From positions 1-43,862 of the IMG/VR virus record IMGVR_UViG_3300044714_000018: a stretch of 43,862 nucleotides of DNA. One strand, given 5' to 3'. This DNA is from a virus. Positions 8,797-17,128 of this stretch are shown here, piece after piece. The stretch's first letter is position 1. Each line of letters opens with the position of its first letter. Position numbers and translations under genes: made by a program. Under the pieces are notes generated by a model. The model was not told where the DNA came from and searched no databases. It saw only the letters and a list, made by a program, of their open reading frames with translations.

Positions 8797-10326
8797 TTAA
8801 TTCACTCGCACGACGGTGATTGTGCTGTCCTTACTGTTACCGCTCTGATTAGCGATGATATTGCCTGACGTTCCAGCAAGGTCTCGACAGGAGATTTTGA
8901 TGTTTGCAGCGGGTGTCGCCAGCACGCCAGATAGTGAAATTTGTATGTAGTCGCTTCCGGCAAAAAGCGTCGCGGCGCGTGAATCGATGACCGTCGTCCC
9001 GTCCCAAAGTTTGCAGTAGAAATTGCCGCCTCCTGAAGAATCAGTAAGTGTCACACCCCCTGTAGCAAGCCATGTCCCGCTCGTGCCCTGCGCCACGCTC
9101 GGCCCGTCGAAATAATTCGACGTATTGTTCATTGCGACGTTGCCGCCGATGGAATTCGTCAGAGTCGATAGACCACAGGCCGAACCAAGCGTGCATGTCT
9201 GACCCGCCACTGTCGTGCTCGAATTTGTGAGCGACCCGTTGGCGATGTTAGTCAGCGTATTCGAGCCGCCGCTAATGGTTTTATTCGTCAAAGTCTGCGT
9301 GGCGGCAAGGGCGGCAATGGTGTCGGTTGTCACTGGAAGTGTAAGAGTGATGCCAGTCGTCGTAACATTGCCTGGTTGGATTGTGGTTGTGGCACCCGTA
9401 GCGCCGCCGTTGGCCAGGCCCAGTGTTCCTGTGACGCTGGCATTGACACCCAAGATCGGCGTAGAGGTGAACGCAGGGCCAGACCCCGCCAGGACTTGAC
9501 CCGCAACACCTGTGATCGAGATCGCGCCAGCAGCACTGACAGCGACCGGTGCCGTGCCACTCAACGCGCCGCCGTTGGTCGTGGTCGCGCAGGTCGTGCA
9601 CGACACCACTCCAGCCGCACTGACGGCCACGGGAGCGGTGCCCGTGACGGCGCCGCCGCCGCTAGAGGTCACGCAGGTCGGACACGTCAGGTTGCCTGTC
9701 GTCGCGCTGAGCACAAGCGGCGCCGAGGCGCCATCGGCCAGCGTGCCCGTCGTGTTCGGCAGGGTAAGGGTTGGTGACCCGGCAGTCGCCTGCGGCTGGA
9801 TCGTGACGGTGCCCCCGGTATTGCCGAGCATAAGGAGCTTGCCGAGCGTGCCGCTGGCGCCGATCGTCAGGCCGGTGCTGTTCGTGATCGTCGGGGCGCC
9901 CGTGAACAGCGACGTGCCGCTGTAGGTATTATTGCCGCTGATCGTATTGTTGCCATTCAGGAAGCCCAGAACCGCACCGCTGGTCCCCGTGGGCACGCCG
10001 AGATTGATGCGCGCCGTCGCGGGAGCCGTGAGCTCGCTCAAATTATTGGATCCCCGCATCGGCGTGTAGCCGAGCGCGGTCACGACGTCGCTGCTCAGCA
10101 GCGTGATCGCGCCGACGCGCCCCATGAAGGACAGTACGGGCCCATTGGCTTGCAACTGCGTCACCGAGACGCCGTAGGTCTGCACGCCGGCCACTGCCAT
10201 CGGCACGATGCCGGTCGACGGCAGGGCGCCGCTGGTCCAGGCGGGCAACTGGCTGATCGGCTGCGCGCCTGCATACGCGCTCCACAACGCGACGACAGCG
10301 GTGAGGATGATGCGCGTCAACTTCAT
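8797..10326 (-). CDS. Tail fibre-like repeat protein with Sec signal peptide
   Basis: 509 residues. The ATG at 10326 overlaps the upstream stop (ATGA). Residues 1-22 are a clear signal peptide (MKLTR, a hydrophobic stretch, AYAGA-Q). The body is Gly/Thr/Ala/Asn-rich fibre repeat: GYTPMRGSNNLSELT, NNTISGNNTYSGTSLF, two near-copies of GTAPVAVSAAG, and TQTLTNKTISGGSNTLTNI, all typical of phage tail fibres. Two Cys-x-x-Cys pairs (TCPTC, SCTTC) lie about 25 residues apart. The combination of a fibre body with an export signal is unusual. Confidence 0.7.
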   Translation of the reverse strand: MKLTRIILTAVVALWSAYAGAQPISQLPAWTSGALPSTGIVPMAVAGVQTYGVSVTQLQANGPVLSFMGRVGAITLLSSDVVTALGYTPMRGSNNLSELTAPATARINLGVPTGTSGAVLGFLNGNNTISGNNTYSGTSLFTGAPTITNSTGLTIGASGTLGKLLMLGNTGGTVTIQPQATAGSPTLTLPNTTGTLADGASAPLVLSATTGNLTCPTCVTSSGGGAVTGTAPVAVSAAGVVSCTTCATTTNGGALSGTAPVAVSAAGAISITGVAGQVLAGSGPAFTSTPILGVNASVTGTLGLANGGATGATTTIQPGNVTTTGITLTLPVTTDTIAALAATQTLTNKTISGGSNTLTNIANGSLTNSSTTVAGQTCTLGSACGLSTLTNSIGGNVAMNNTSNYFDGPSVAQGTSGTWLATGGVTLTDSSGGGNFYCKLWDGTTVIDSRAATLFAGSDYIQISLSGVLATPAANIKISCRDLAGTSGNIIANQSGNSKDSTITVVRVN

Positions 10327-10664
10327 GTCTCGCTCTCTATGATGCCGCCCTGCTCGGTCTCGATCGGCGAGCCGCCTTCGGTCTCGATCGCCGGGTTGTT
10401 GGCTGCCGTGAAGTTCTCGGGCCGCGGGTTGTAGCGCGGGATCGGATCGGGCGGCAGGATCACGGGCTTGAGCTGCGCTTGCGGGATATCGAGGCAATGC
10501 TGGCACTTCAGAAAGCCGGTCCACTGCAGCGCAGGACCGTAGTATTCCATCTGCTTCTTGAGGTCGTCGAGATTGTACCACTCGCCGCAATCATCACAGA
10601 CGCCGAACGCCGACGGCGCTCGCGGCCGCGTCCGTGCCCGCCCTGCGATGTCGCCCCAGCCCAT
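10323..10664 (-). CDS. Small zinc-ribbon-like phage structural-region protein
   Basis: 113 residues. Two Cys-x2-Cys knuckles (VCDDC near 22-26 and KCQHC near 53-57) surround the segment WYNLDDLKKQMEYYG, followed by a Pro-rich stretch (VILPPDPIPRYNPRPE). I recognise this from alphaproteobacterial phages, where it sits beside head-tail genes; it probably binds one zinc ion. The C-terminus has a short acidic duplication (AIETEGGSPIETEQGG). It lies 3 bases after the connector gene. Function unknown. Confidence 0.65.
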   Translation of the reverse strand: MGWGDIAGRARTRPRAPSAFGVCDDCGEWYNLDDLKKQMEYYGPALQWTGFLKCQHCLDIPQAQLKPVILPPDPIPRYNPRPENFTAANNPAIETEGGSPIETEQGGIIESET

Positions 10665-10667
10665 CGC

Positions 10668-11408
10668 CTACATCCTAAAATAGCCCGATACATCGGGCAT
10701 GATCTCGATTGGCGCGGTCTCCTGATCGTTCGTCACTGCGAGGTCCCAGGACTCCTTGGCTTCGACCTTCGCGGCTTCGTACATCGCGGGCGCGAACTTG
10801 CGCGCCAGGCGCTTCGCCATCTCGTCGGCGAGCGCGTCGAGAAAGCGGTACGGGACGTCGGCGATCTGCCCGACCGCCGCCGTCGCGTCCTGAATGCGCG
10901 ACAGGAAGTAGTAGTTGACCTCGTTGACGGGATAGCTGGCCTGCGGCACCTGATAGAAGGTGATCTGCGGCACGCTTTCCAATCGCTGGAACCAGAACTG
11001 TGAGGGATAGCCCTGCACGGCCTTGTTCGGCAGCGCCGCGTACTGAGATCGCGACAGGCTGATCAGGATGCGATCGGTGTTTATGCCCGAGCCGCCGCCG
11101 TTGATCGTCGTGAAATAGACGTCCAGCATGCTGACGATGTTCGGCGAGATGTTCGAGACCCCGGTGCCCGCCGTATACGTCGCCTGCCCGGCAACAAGCT
11201 GGATGGTTCCGAGCTGGACTTCCCACAGGTTGACGCCGCAGTTGCCGAAGCCCTGCAGGGCGAAGTTCATCGAGCGCCGGAACGACGCCCAGTGATGGCG
11301 GGTCAGCGCGGTCGGCCGGATGCCGATGCGGTCGAACGCCTCGACGCCGATTTCCGCCGTCGCAGGATTCCAGTTGTAGGTGCCGCTTGTGGTGTTCGGC
11401 GTCGCCAT
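10668..11408 (-). CDS. Head-tail connector protein, P22 gp4-like
   Basis: 246 residues. The order of elements fits podoviral connector / head-completion proteins: helical N-terminus (AEIGVEAFDRIGIRP), the LVAGQATYTAGTGV strand, ILISLSRSQYAALPNKAVQGYPSQFWFQ, ITFYQVPQ, and the helical DVPYRFLDALADEMAKRLARKFAP. In this family the protein docks under the portal after packaging. Its place between capsid and tail genes agrees. The family call is from pattern memory and was not searched. Confidence 0.6.
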   Translation of the reverse strand: MATPNTTSGTYNWNPATAEIGVEAFDRIGIRPTALTRHHWASFRRSMNFALQGFGNCGVNLWEVQLGTIQLVAGQATYTAGTGVSNISPNIVSMLDVYFTTINGGGSGINTDRILISLSRSQYAALPNKAVQGYPSQFWFQRLESVPQITFYQVPQASYPVNEVNYYFLSRIQDATAAVGQIADVPYRFLDALADEMAKRLARKFAPAMYEAAKVEAKESWDLAVTNDQETAPIEIMPDVSGYFRM

Positions 11409-11426
11409 CGGACAGCCCTCAGACGA

Positions 11427-11669
11427 TCAGTCTTTGCCGATGCCGGGATACTTCCGGTGGACGGCGGCGCGAATGCGGCTCTGCTCGCTCGGCGAGGCGT
11501 TCTGCGCGCCGCGCGCCAGCGCATTGCGCGCCCGGTTCGGCGTGTCGATCGGATAGCGCTCGCCGGGCAAAGCAAAATCCTTGCCCGGCAGCGCGTGCCG
11601 TTCCTCTGCCGTGAGACGTCCGCCGTGGGCCCTGGCTTCGGCACCGCCGGACCCGCGATCAGTCTCGCT
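11427..11669 (-). CDS. Frame-shifted C-terminal domain of the GG-motif protein (no start codon of its own)
   Basis: 80 codons continue in the +1 frame from the end of the 139-residue gene to TGA at 11427. The peptide holds HGGRLTAEERHALPGKDFALPG, RYPIDTPNRARNALARGAQ and RIRAAVHRKYPGIG, a small domain I recognise from many phage proteins. This frame contains no ATG, GTG or TTG between an in-frame TGA near 11788 and the domain. It can therefore be made only as an extension of the upstream gene, by +1 slippage at GGC-AAA-AAG (A5 at 11669-11673), or because the sequence has one extra A there. Confidence 0.6.
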   Translation of the reverse strand, partial: SETDRGSGGAEARAHGGRLTAEERHALPGKDFALPGERYPIDTPNRARNALARGAQNASPSEQSRIRAAVHRKYPGIGKD

Positions 11670-12078
11670 TTTTGCCCATCGAGGACGCCGGCCCCTCGCC
11701 GTGCGATTCGACCTCGAGCTGGTCCTTCTCGTAGGGCAGGCTCGACATCTTATGGGCCTCGCTGAGCGGCGAGTGCTCGGCGCCCTTCAGCCGGCCGCCG
11801 CGCGCTCGCTTGTCGAGGCGATGCCCGGGATGCTTGCCGTGCACCGCACCGCCGGACTTCTTCTTGACCGGCAGCTTCTCGTGGTCGCGCTTCTTGCCGT
11901 CGTGCTTGTGCGGATGCAGCATCTTCTCGCCCTCGCTCTCTTCCTCGCGCTTGATCGAGGCGCCGGTGTGCTCCTCGGGGCGCTCTTCCATGTCGGCGAT
12001 CCCGCCGCCGCGCGCGCGATGCATGCGGTGCTCGCCCTTGTGGTGCATCCGCTCTTCGTGATCCTTGTGGCCCTTCAT
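11659..12078 (-). CDS. Lys/His/Glu-rich GG-motif protein (N-terminal part of a split reading frame)
   Basis: 139 residues, extremely hydrophilic, with about a third of residues Lys, Arg or His. It contains RARGGGIADM, KKKSGGAVHGK and KRARGGRLKG. The stretch GGAVxGKxPxHRLDK followed by RGGR is nearly repeated in the protein at 24812-25855. No membrane segment or enzymatic motif is seen; it is probably disordered and nucleic-acid or virion associated. The conserved domain expected after a RGGRL motif is present downstream in the +1 frame, so the annotated stop at 11659 may not be the true end. Confidence 0.7.
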   Translation of the reverse strand: MKGHKDHEERMHHKGEHRMHRARGGGIADMEERPEEHTGASIKREEESEGEKMLHPHKHDGKKRDHEKLPVKKKSGGAVHGKHPGHRLDKRARGGRLKGAEHSPLSEAHKMSSLPYEKDQLEVESHGEGPASSMGKKRD

Positions 12079-12120
12079 GTCGATCTCCTGTGGTCTGGCG
12101 ACCCTTCGTAGTTTCTTCTT

Positions 12121-12816
12121 CTAGTTGTAGATGCCGCCCCCGGCGGGGACGGACTGCATCTGGACGCTGTTGCCGGCGCCCGCCGTCTCTGAATTCAGCT
12201 TGAGGCGGAATGCGAACACCGTGGTCTGCATCTGGTAGGTCAGGCTGGTCGTCTTGCCCGACACCACCGCGTCATCGAAGCACACCGGCGGCACGTTGCT
12301 TTGCGGCTCGGTCGAGCCCCCGATCGGATTGTTCGCGATGACGTTGGGGTCGTCCATCGTCTCTTCGAGCGAGTAGTTGACGACGCCCGTCACGTTGAAC
12401 CGCATGCCGACGTTGGTGGGGTTGCGCTGCTGGTCGAGGATGAACCATTGAGTCGACGCCACGCCGCTCGTGCCGACCTCGACATTTGCCGCCACCGCGC
12501 CGCTGGCGCTGACCTTCGTCACGGTCTTGAAGTCGTTGATGGTCTGGTAGGTGCCGGCGTTCGGCCCCGCGAATGCCTCGCTGATCGCAATGCCGAAGGT
12601 GTTGGTGCCGAAGATCGTGTACGTGATCCCGGTGTCGTTGCCCGTGTTCGTGAGCAGGACGCGGCGCGCGACATCCAGCGTCGCGATGCCGCCGGCAACC
12701 GTCGCCCCGTTGAGGACGAGATTGCCGGCGGCTGCGAGTGCCTGGCTCAGCGCGATGTTCGTCGCGGACGATGCGGCGAGCGGCCCGAGCGTTACGGTGG
12801 TCGGGTTGCCGGACAT
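12121..12816 (-). CDS. Structural protein, beta-rich, unknown
   Basis: 231 residues, no signal peptide. Small-residue-rich beta sequence (TTVTLGPLAASSATNIALSQAL, VLLTNTGNDTGITYTIFGTN, GAVAANVEVGTSGVASTQWFIL). The N-terminal part resembles a jelly-roll or Ig-like virion decoration domain. A GGAG ribosome site lies just before the ATG. It follows the secreted structural protein in the capsid-proximal gene set and is probably a virion component. I do not recognise the family. Confidence 0.6.
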   Translation of the reverse strand: MSGNPTTVTLGPLAASSATNIALSQALAAAGNLVLNGATVAGGIATLDVARRVLLTNTGNDTGITYTIFGTNTFGIAISEAFAGPNAGTYQTINDFKTVTKVSASGAVAANVEVGTSGVASTQWFILDQQRNPTNVGMRFNVTGVVNYSLEETMDDPNVIANNPIGGSTEPQSNVPPVCFDDAVVSGKTTSLTYQMQTTVFAFRLKLNSETAGAGNSVQMQSVPAGGGIYN

Positions 12817-12835
12817 GGCTCTCCGCGGTCACCGC

Positions 12836-14305
12836 CTACTTGAGGGCGTCGAAGGTGGCCTGGATGCACACGTTGTGCGCGGCCGCCGACGCGGTGGCGC
12901 TCGTGATCATCACGCCGGTGTTGCCCTTCTGGCCGACCGGATCGACGGTCACGGTGAGGTCGGCGCCGCCCGTGGTATCGCGCCAGTTGGCGTTCGCCGA
13001 GACCGGGTTGAAGGTCGTCACGGTCGGCGACGCAAACATCGGCGGGTCGAACTCGAACATCGCCGTCTGGGCCTGCGCTGCCTGGCTGACCTGGCAGAAC
13101 GAGCCGCCGAGGATCTGCTGGGCCGGCGCGGTGCCCGAGAAGAAGGTCTTCTTGTAGAAGCGCCGTGCCTTGGCCAAGCTGATCGTGCCCGGGTCGGCCA
13201 CGAAGGCCGTGGCCACGGAACCGCGTTCGACCTTCCACGCGCCGAGTTGGAAGATCGCCGAGGCGGTCGCCGTGATCTGGGTCTGCGAGCTCGTGCACAC
13301 CGCGTTGTTGCCCTGCCACGAGCCTGCGGTCTGCTGGAAGGTCGAGCCGCAGGCCGCCGTCACGGTCAGGATGCCGCCGACGTTGAACGGAGTCAGGGTC
13401 CAGGTGCCCGCGGTGTCGGCCGGGATGGTGAACGTGCACTTCGTCCACACCCCAGGGGTGGCCGAGGTCGTGCAGTTCTGGACGTAGGAGCGGTTCGGCG
13501 TGGCGTTCTGCAGGGCAACACCGTAGGTCGCCGACGCGATGCTCGACATCGCCCAGCCCGAGACCGTGACGGGCGTCCCACCGCTGGCGTTGCCAAAGCC
13601 GAGATCGGCCATGTCCTCGCCTTCGATGAACTGCTGGTACGGCAGGATCAGGGCCGCCGGCACGGTCGTGCTCGGCGTGGCGTTCATCGCGGTCGCGAGA
13701 ACCTTCGGCGTGAGCGTGAACTGGGCCGGCGCGGTGACCTGCTTGCTGGTCGGGTTGCCGGCGCTCGAGGTCGAGGTGACGAAGCTCGCCATCCAGCGGT
13801 CGGCCATGCGGACCACGCTGCCCGATGTGAGCGTCGCCGAAGCGCCTTCGTTCTGCTGGTCGATCGCAAAGTCGCCGTTCTGCAGGATGTTGGAACCCGC
13901 CTGGCTGCCGGCGCTCGCCGCGAGGCTGAGTGCCTGATAGTTGGTGCCGTCGCTGATCAGACGGATGCCCTGGCCGGCCGGCAGCGAGTAGGTCGCCGCG
14001 CCGCCGATGGTCGAGGTCGTCGAGGTGATCGCGAGCGGGAACGCGGTCTGGTTCTGGAAGTCGGCATACCAGCCGGGCATGAACAGCCCCGAGGCCGCCG
14101 CGATGCCGGCCTGCGGCAGGGTCACGGAGACCGCAGCGGCGTTGCTGAAGGTCAACAGCTTCGACTGGTCGCTGTTGACGACGGTGTAGCTGGTGCCCGT
14201 CTGGGCGTTGGGAAACTCGATCGGGACCTGGGCGTGCGCGGCGAGCGGCGCGGCCAGCAGGCCGAGCGCGGTCAGGGCGCCGAGGATCTTGGACTTGAGC
14301 GTCAT
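12836..14305 (-). CDS. Structural/fibre-like protein with Sec signal peptide
   Basis: 489 residues. Residues 1-25 are a textbook Sec signal (MTLKSK, a hydrophobic stretch of Ala/Leu, AAHA-Q). The mature part starts with a fibre-like beta region (YTVVNSDQSKLLTFSNAAAVSVTLPQAG), with a carbohydrate-binding-like jelly-roll segment around residues 140-350 (NILQNGDFAIDQQNEG, ADRWMASFV, YVQNCTTSATPGVWTKCTFTIPADTAGTW). NILxNGDF/W...RW is typical of phage fibre carbohydrate-binding domains. Many cysteines are present. It lies between two cytoplasmic-type structural genes. Confidence 0.7.
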   Translation of the reverse strand: MTLKSKILGALTALGLLAAPLAAHAQVPIEFPNAQTGTSYTVVNSDQSKLLTFSNAAAVSVTLPQAGIAAASGLFMPGWYADFQNQTAFPLAITSTTSTIGGAATYSLPAGQGIRLISDGTNYQALSLAASAGSQAGSNILQNGDFAIDQQNEGASATLTSGSVVRMADRWMASFVTSTSSAGNPTSKQVTAPAQFTLTPKVLATAMNATPSTTVPAALILPYQQFIEGEDMADLGFGNASGGTPVTVSGWAMSSIASATYGVALQNATPNRSYVQNCTTSATPGVWTKCTFTIPADTAGTWTLTPFNVGGILTVTAACGSTFQQTAGSWQGNNAVCTSSQTQITATASAIFQLGAWKVERGSVATAFVADPGTISLAKARRFYKKTFFSGTAPAQQILGGSFCQVSQAAQAQTAMFEFDPPMFASPTVTTFNPVSANANWRDTTGGADLTVTVDPVGQKGNTGVMITSATASAAAHNVCIQATFDALK

Positions 14306-14321
14306 GGCGGCTGGTTCTCCC

Positions 14322-15593
14322 CTACGCCTGGAACTGACCGTAAAGCGTCGTCGGTGTCGCCGGGATGGCGCGAATCATGTTGAACATCGGCGTGTCCTGG
14401 GCCATCACGAAGCGGTTGCCGGTCAGCACGACACCCGTGAGCGCGCCGTTGGAAGCCGCGCCGCCGGAAATCCCCGAGCCGCCGCCGGTCGACGAGACCT
14501 GCACGGTGCCGCGGACATCACCTGTCAAGTTGGTGGCCGGGTTGGTCTGGTCGCCCGCCAGCCAGCCGGTGGCCGAGGGCATCGGCGTGCCGGCCCAGAA
14601 TACCGCCGTGTACTCCCACTCGTCCGAGCGCAAGCCGAAGCCGAACACGTCGCTGTTGCCGACCGTGTAGTTGTGGCTCGCGTCGGTGAACTGCGGCACC
14701 ACCGAGGCGATGTACTTGAAGGTCTTCTTGGTGTAGCCCGTGCTGGCGCCGGCGGCGACCGTGACGAGCTGCGTCATCGGCTGGCCGTAGACATCCCAGC
14801 CCGAGACCAGGAAGTTGCCGCCCGTCGCGCCGCTGGTGCCGGTGATGCGGACGCCACGGCACAGCGCCTGCTGCGGATCGAACAGCGCCTGCGAGCCCGC
14901 CGCGACATAGGGGGCTGCCGCCACCGGCGTCGGGAAGCCGGCCGTGCTGGGCCCCCAGATATTGCCGGTGCCGATCGGCACCGTCGCGCTGGCGAGCGGA
15001 GCGTTCTGCACCGTGATCGTGGTCGCCGTCGGGGCGCCCGTGACGATGGTGAGCAGCGGGATCGTGCCGGCCGCGTTGCCCGCGTTGCCGATCACCAGCG
15101 GCATGCCGGTCGGGAACTGGACGCTGTTGTTGACCGTGATCGTGGTGTTGCCGGCGATCGTCGTGCCGAAGGCGAAGCCGAACTCGAGGGCGAGCGCCGC
15201 CGTCACGACAGGTGCATCGTTGTAGGCCGTCGACCACGGCACGATCGGCACGTTGGGCGTGACGCCGAGCGATGACCCCGCCAGCGTCATTGCGACGCCG
15301 TTGGCCACGGCCTGCGCGGCCGCGATGTTGTTCGATGCCAGAGCGGTCGGGATCGTGTCGGCCGAATAGAAGCTCGGCGCGTGGAAGTTCGACGGCGTGA
15401 TGCCATATGACCCGGCCGCGCGATCCTTCTGGAAGAACACGCGGAGGTCCTGGAACGTCGTCGACTGGAAGAACATGCTCGGGCCGCGGCTGGCGTTCGG
15501 ATCCAGGAACGCCGCCACGCCGCTCGGCTGATTGTAGAGGTTGCCGGTGTCCCCGTAGACGAGGAGCGGGCCGTCGATGTCGGTGTCGGCCAT
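14322..15593 (-). CDS. Structural protein, unknown (capsid-proximal)
   Basis: 423 residues starting MADTDIDGPLLVYGDTGNLYNQPSGVAAFLDP, without a signal peptide. It is rich in Gly, Ala, Thr and Val, with beta segments including a putative Ig-like insert (AGNTTITVNNSVQFPTGMPLVIGNAG). A GGGAGG ribosome site sits at the end of the preceding HNH gene, 8 bases from the ATG. The neighbouring capsid gene and high expression signal suggest a major virion component. I do not recognise a family. Confidence 0.6.
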   Translation of the reverse strand: MADTDIDGPLLVYGDTGNLYNQPSGVAAFLDPNASRGPSMFFQSTTFQDLRVFFQKDRAAGSYGITPSNFHAPSFYSADTIPTALASNNIAAAQAVANGVAMTLAGSSLGVTPNVPIVPWSTAYNDAPVVTAALALEFGFAFGTTIAGNTTITVNNSVQFPTGMPLVIGNAGNAAGTIPLLTIVTGAPTATTITVQNAPLASATVPIGTGNIWGPSTAGFPTPVAAAPYVAAGSQALFDPQQALCRGVRITGTSGATGGNFLVSGWDVYGQPMTQLVTVAAGASTGYTKKTFKYIASVVPQFTDASHNYTVGNSDVFGFGLRSDEWEYTAVFWAGTPMPSATGWLAGDQTNPATNLTGDVRGTVQVSSTGGGSGISGGAASNGALTGVVLTGNRFVMAQDTPMFNMIRAIPATPTTLYGQFQA

Positions 15594-16193
15594 CTATGCG
15601 GCCTCCCTACTGATAGCGGCCGTGCACGTGCGGATCACGTGGCACTTGAAACGGGGGAAGACCGGATCAAACACCGGCACAGCGGCGAAGCGGCCGTGCA
15701 TCCGAATTTCGGCATGACGCCGAACCGCAACGGCATCTTCGATACGATCGAACCGCCCGAGTGCGATAGTGCGATAGTTGACCGTAATAAACGCGAACCA
15801 CTTCTTGCGGCTGGCGTCCCACGAAACGCCTTTGTGACTCGACGTGTTGTTGCGCTGAACGCCGCGGTTCATCGTGTTCTGCGCCTTCGTGGCCAATCGA
15901 AGATTGTCGATTCGATCGTCCGAACGAATGCGGTTGTGGTGGTCGACTTCGAACGGCTTCGGGGGCATCTCGCCGTGGATGTAGAGCCATACGAGATGCG
16001 CTGCCTGATATCGGCGCCCGTTCACGTTGAGGTAGCGATAGCCGTTGGTGTTGAGATAGCCAGCGACTTGACCGGCGTGCTTGCGGTTCCACGCGCGCGT
16101 GCGATCCTCCCTCAGTCGCCACGTAAACAGCCCACTGGCCGCGTCGTAGTGAAGCGCCGACTTCAGTTCTTGCTGGGTAAGATGAGGAAACAC
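15594..16193 (-). CDS. HNH homing endonuclease with AP2-type DNA-binding domain
   Basis: 199 residues from the GTG at 16193; a TTG at 16208 overlapping the capsid stop is the alternative. The N-terminus LTQQELKSALHYDAASGLFTW is typical of phage HNH proteins. HNH core: AAHLVWLYIHG (His66), VDHHNRIRSDDRIDNLRLAT (residues 83-102). A C-terminal AP2-like domain spans 121-165 (KGVSWDASRKKWFAFI...ALGRFDRIEDAV). It is inserted right behind the major capsid gene. Base composition is less GC-rich than its neighbours, in line with a mobile gene. Such enzymes nick or cut a cognate site and spread by homing. Confidence 0.85.
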   Translation of the reverse strand: MFPHLTQQELKSALHYDAASGLFTWRLREDRTRAWNRKHAGQVAGYLNTNGYRYLNVNGRRYQAAHLVWLYIHGEMPPKPFEVDHHNRIRSDDRIDNLRLATKAQNTMNRGVQRNNTSSHKGVSWDASRKKWFAFITVNYRTIALGRFDRIEDAVAVRRHAEIRMHGRFAAVPVFDPVFPRFKCHVIRTCTAAISREAA

Positions 16194-16204
16194 CGCTAAC
16201 TCAT

Positions 16205-17113
16205 TCAATTGGTTGGAAAAATACCGAACCCAGCGCGCCAGTCGTCCCAACCTAAATAGTATCTTTCGTACCCCTTCACGAGCAGGTTGTCGGTGGTGAA
16301 CTCGACCTGCATCGACGACTCGAACGGCACGCGCTCGAGGTAGATGAAGCCGCCGAGGTCCGACAGCACGAACCAGGCGTAAGGCGAGGTCAGGAAGTCC
16401 ATGACGATGTAGCCGTCGCGGAGATCGTCGTTCTCCTTGACGCTGGCGACGTCGTTGTTGGCGGTGCCCGGGCGAAGCGGGGTCTCCATCAGTCGCTTGG
16501 CGACGTGGCGCAGCTCGACCGGCACGGCCAGCTTCTTGCCTTGCGTGCCGATCAGCAGGCCGGCGTTGTCGCGGAAGCGCCGAATCTGGTTGTTGGCGAG
16601 CAGCAGGGTGTTTTCGTTCAGGCCGATCTGGACGGTCGGCGTGTTCGGCACCGTGTAGCCCTCGACCGGGTGCAGGGTCGAGAACAGCGGCAGGTTGTCG
16701 CCGCCGATCTGCGGGTTGAGCACGTTGCCGGTGTTGAAGTTCGCCGCCGCCAGGATTTCCTTCATCTGGCGGAAGCTGCGGATCAGCCCGAGGTTGGTCG
16801 GGTCGAACTGCGTCTTGTAGAGGTTGTCGTCGATGGCCTCTCGGGTGAAGGCATAGCCCAAGCCGATCGCGACGTGCACGTGGTTGTAGGTGAAGCGCTG
16901 GCCGGCGAGGTTGTCGAACTGCGTCGGCGCGCCCGACTGCTTGAGCTGCGGCAGCGGCAGGTAGCGCATCGATTCGGTGCGCTCGACCGCCATGTCGGAC
17001 TTGCCGACCGCGTAGATGTGCGGCCATTGCTGCGGGATCTGCTTGTAGTCGCCCTTGATCTTGCGGACGCCCGGCAGCAGCAGCGCGGGGATGTTTGAGG
17101 TGCCGATGGCCAT
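16205..17113 (-). CDS. Major capsid protein candidate
   Basis: 302 residues, ATG with a strong GGGGAG site 7 bases upstream. The sequence has the alpha/beta character of HK97-fold capsid subunits of this size: FNTGNVLNPQIGGDNLPLFSTLHP, LRDGYIVMDFLTSPYAWFVLSDLGGFIYLER, then VEFTTDNLLVKGYERYYLGWDDWR near the C-terminus, matching the final strands of gpT/HK97-type capsids. It follows a decoration-type gene and is downstream of the scaffold candidate. The call is from position, length and pattern. Confidence 0.65.
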   Translation of the reverse strand: MAIGTSNIPALLLPGVRKIKGDYKQIPQQWPHIYAVGKSDMAVERTESMRYLPLPQLKQSGAPTQFDNLAGQRFTYNHVHVAIGLGYAFTREAIDDNLYKTQFDPTNLGLIRSFRQMKEILAAANFNTGNVLNPQIGGDNLPLFSTLHPVEGYTVPNTPTVQIGLNENTLLLANNQIRRFRDNAGLLIGTQGKKLAVPVELRHVAKRLMETPLRPGTANNDVASVKENDDLRDGYIVMDFLTSPYAWFVLSDLGGFIYLERVPFESSMQVEFTTDNLLVKGYERYYLGWDDWRAGFGIFPTN

Positions 17114-17128
17114 GTTCTATCTCCCCGC

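Noticed and set aside
12551-14383. 610-codon plus-strand frame, and similar ones at 24797-26404 and 26915-28783
   Set aside because: They lie opposite well-supported structural genes and the portal. They have Arg-rich, motif-free translations and no ribosome sites.
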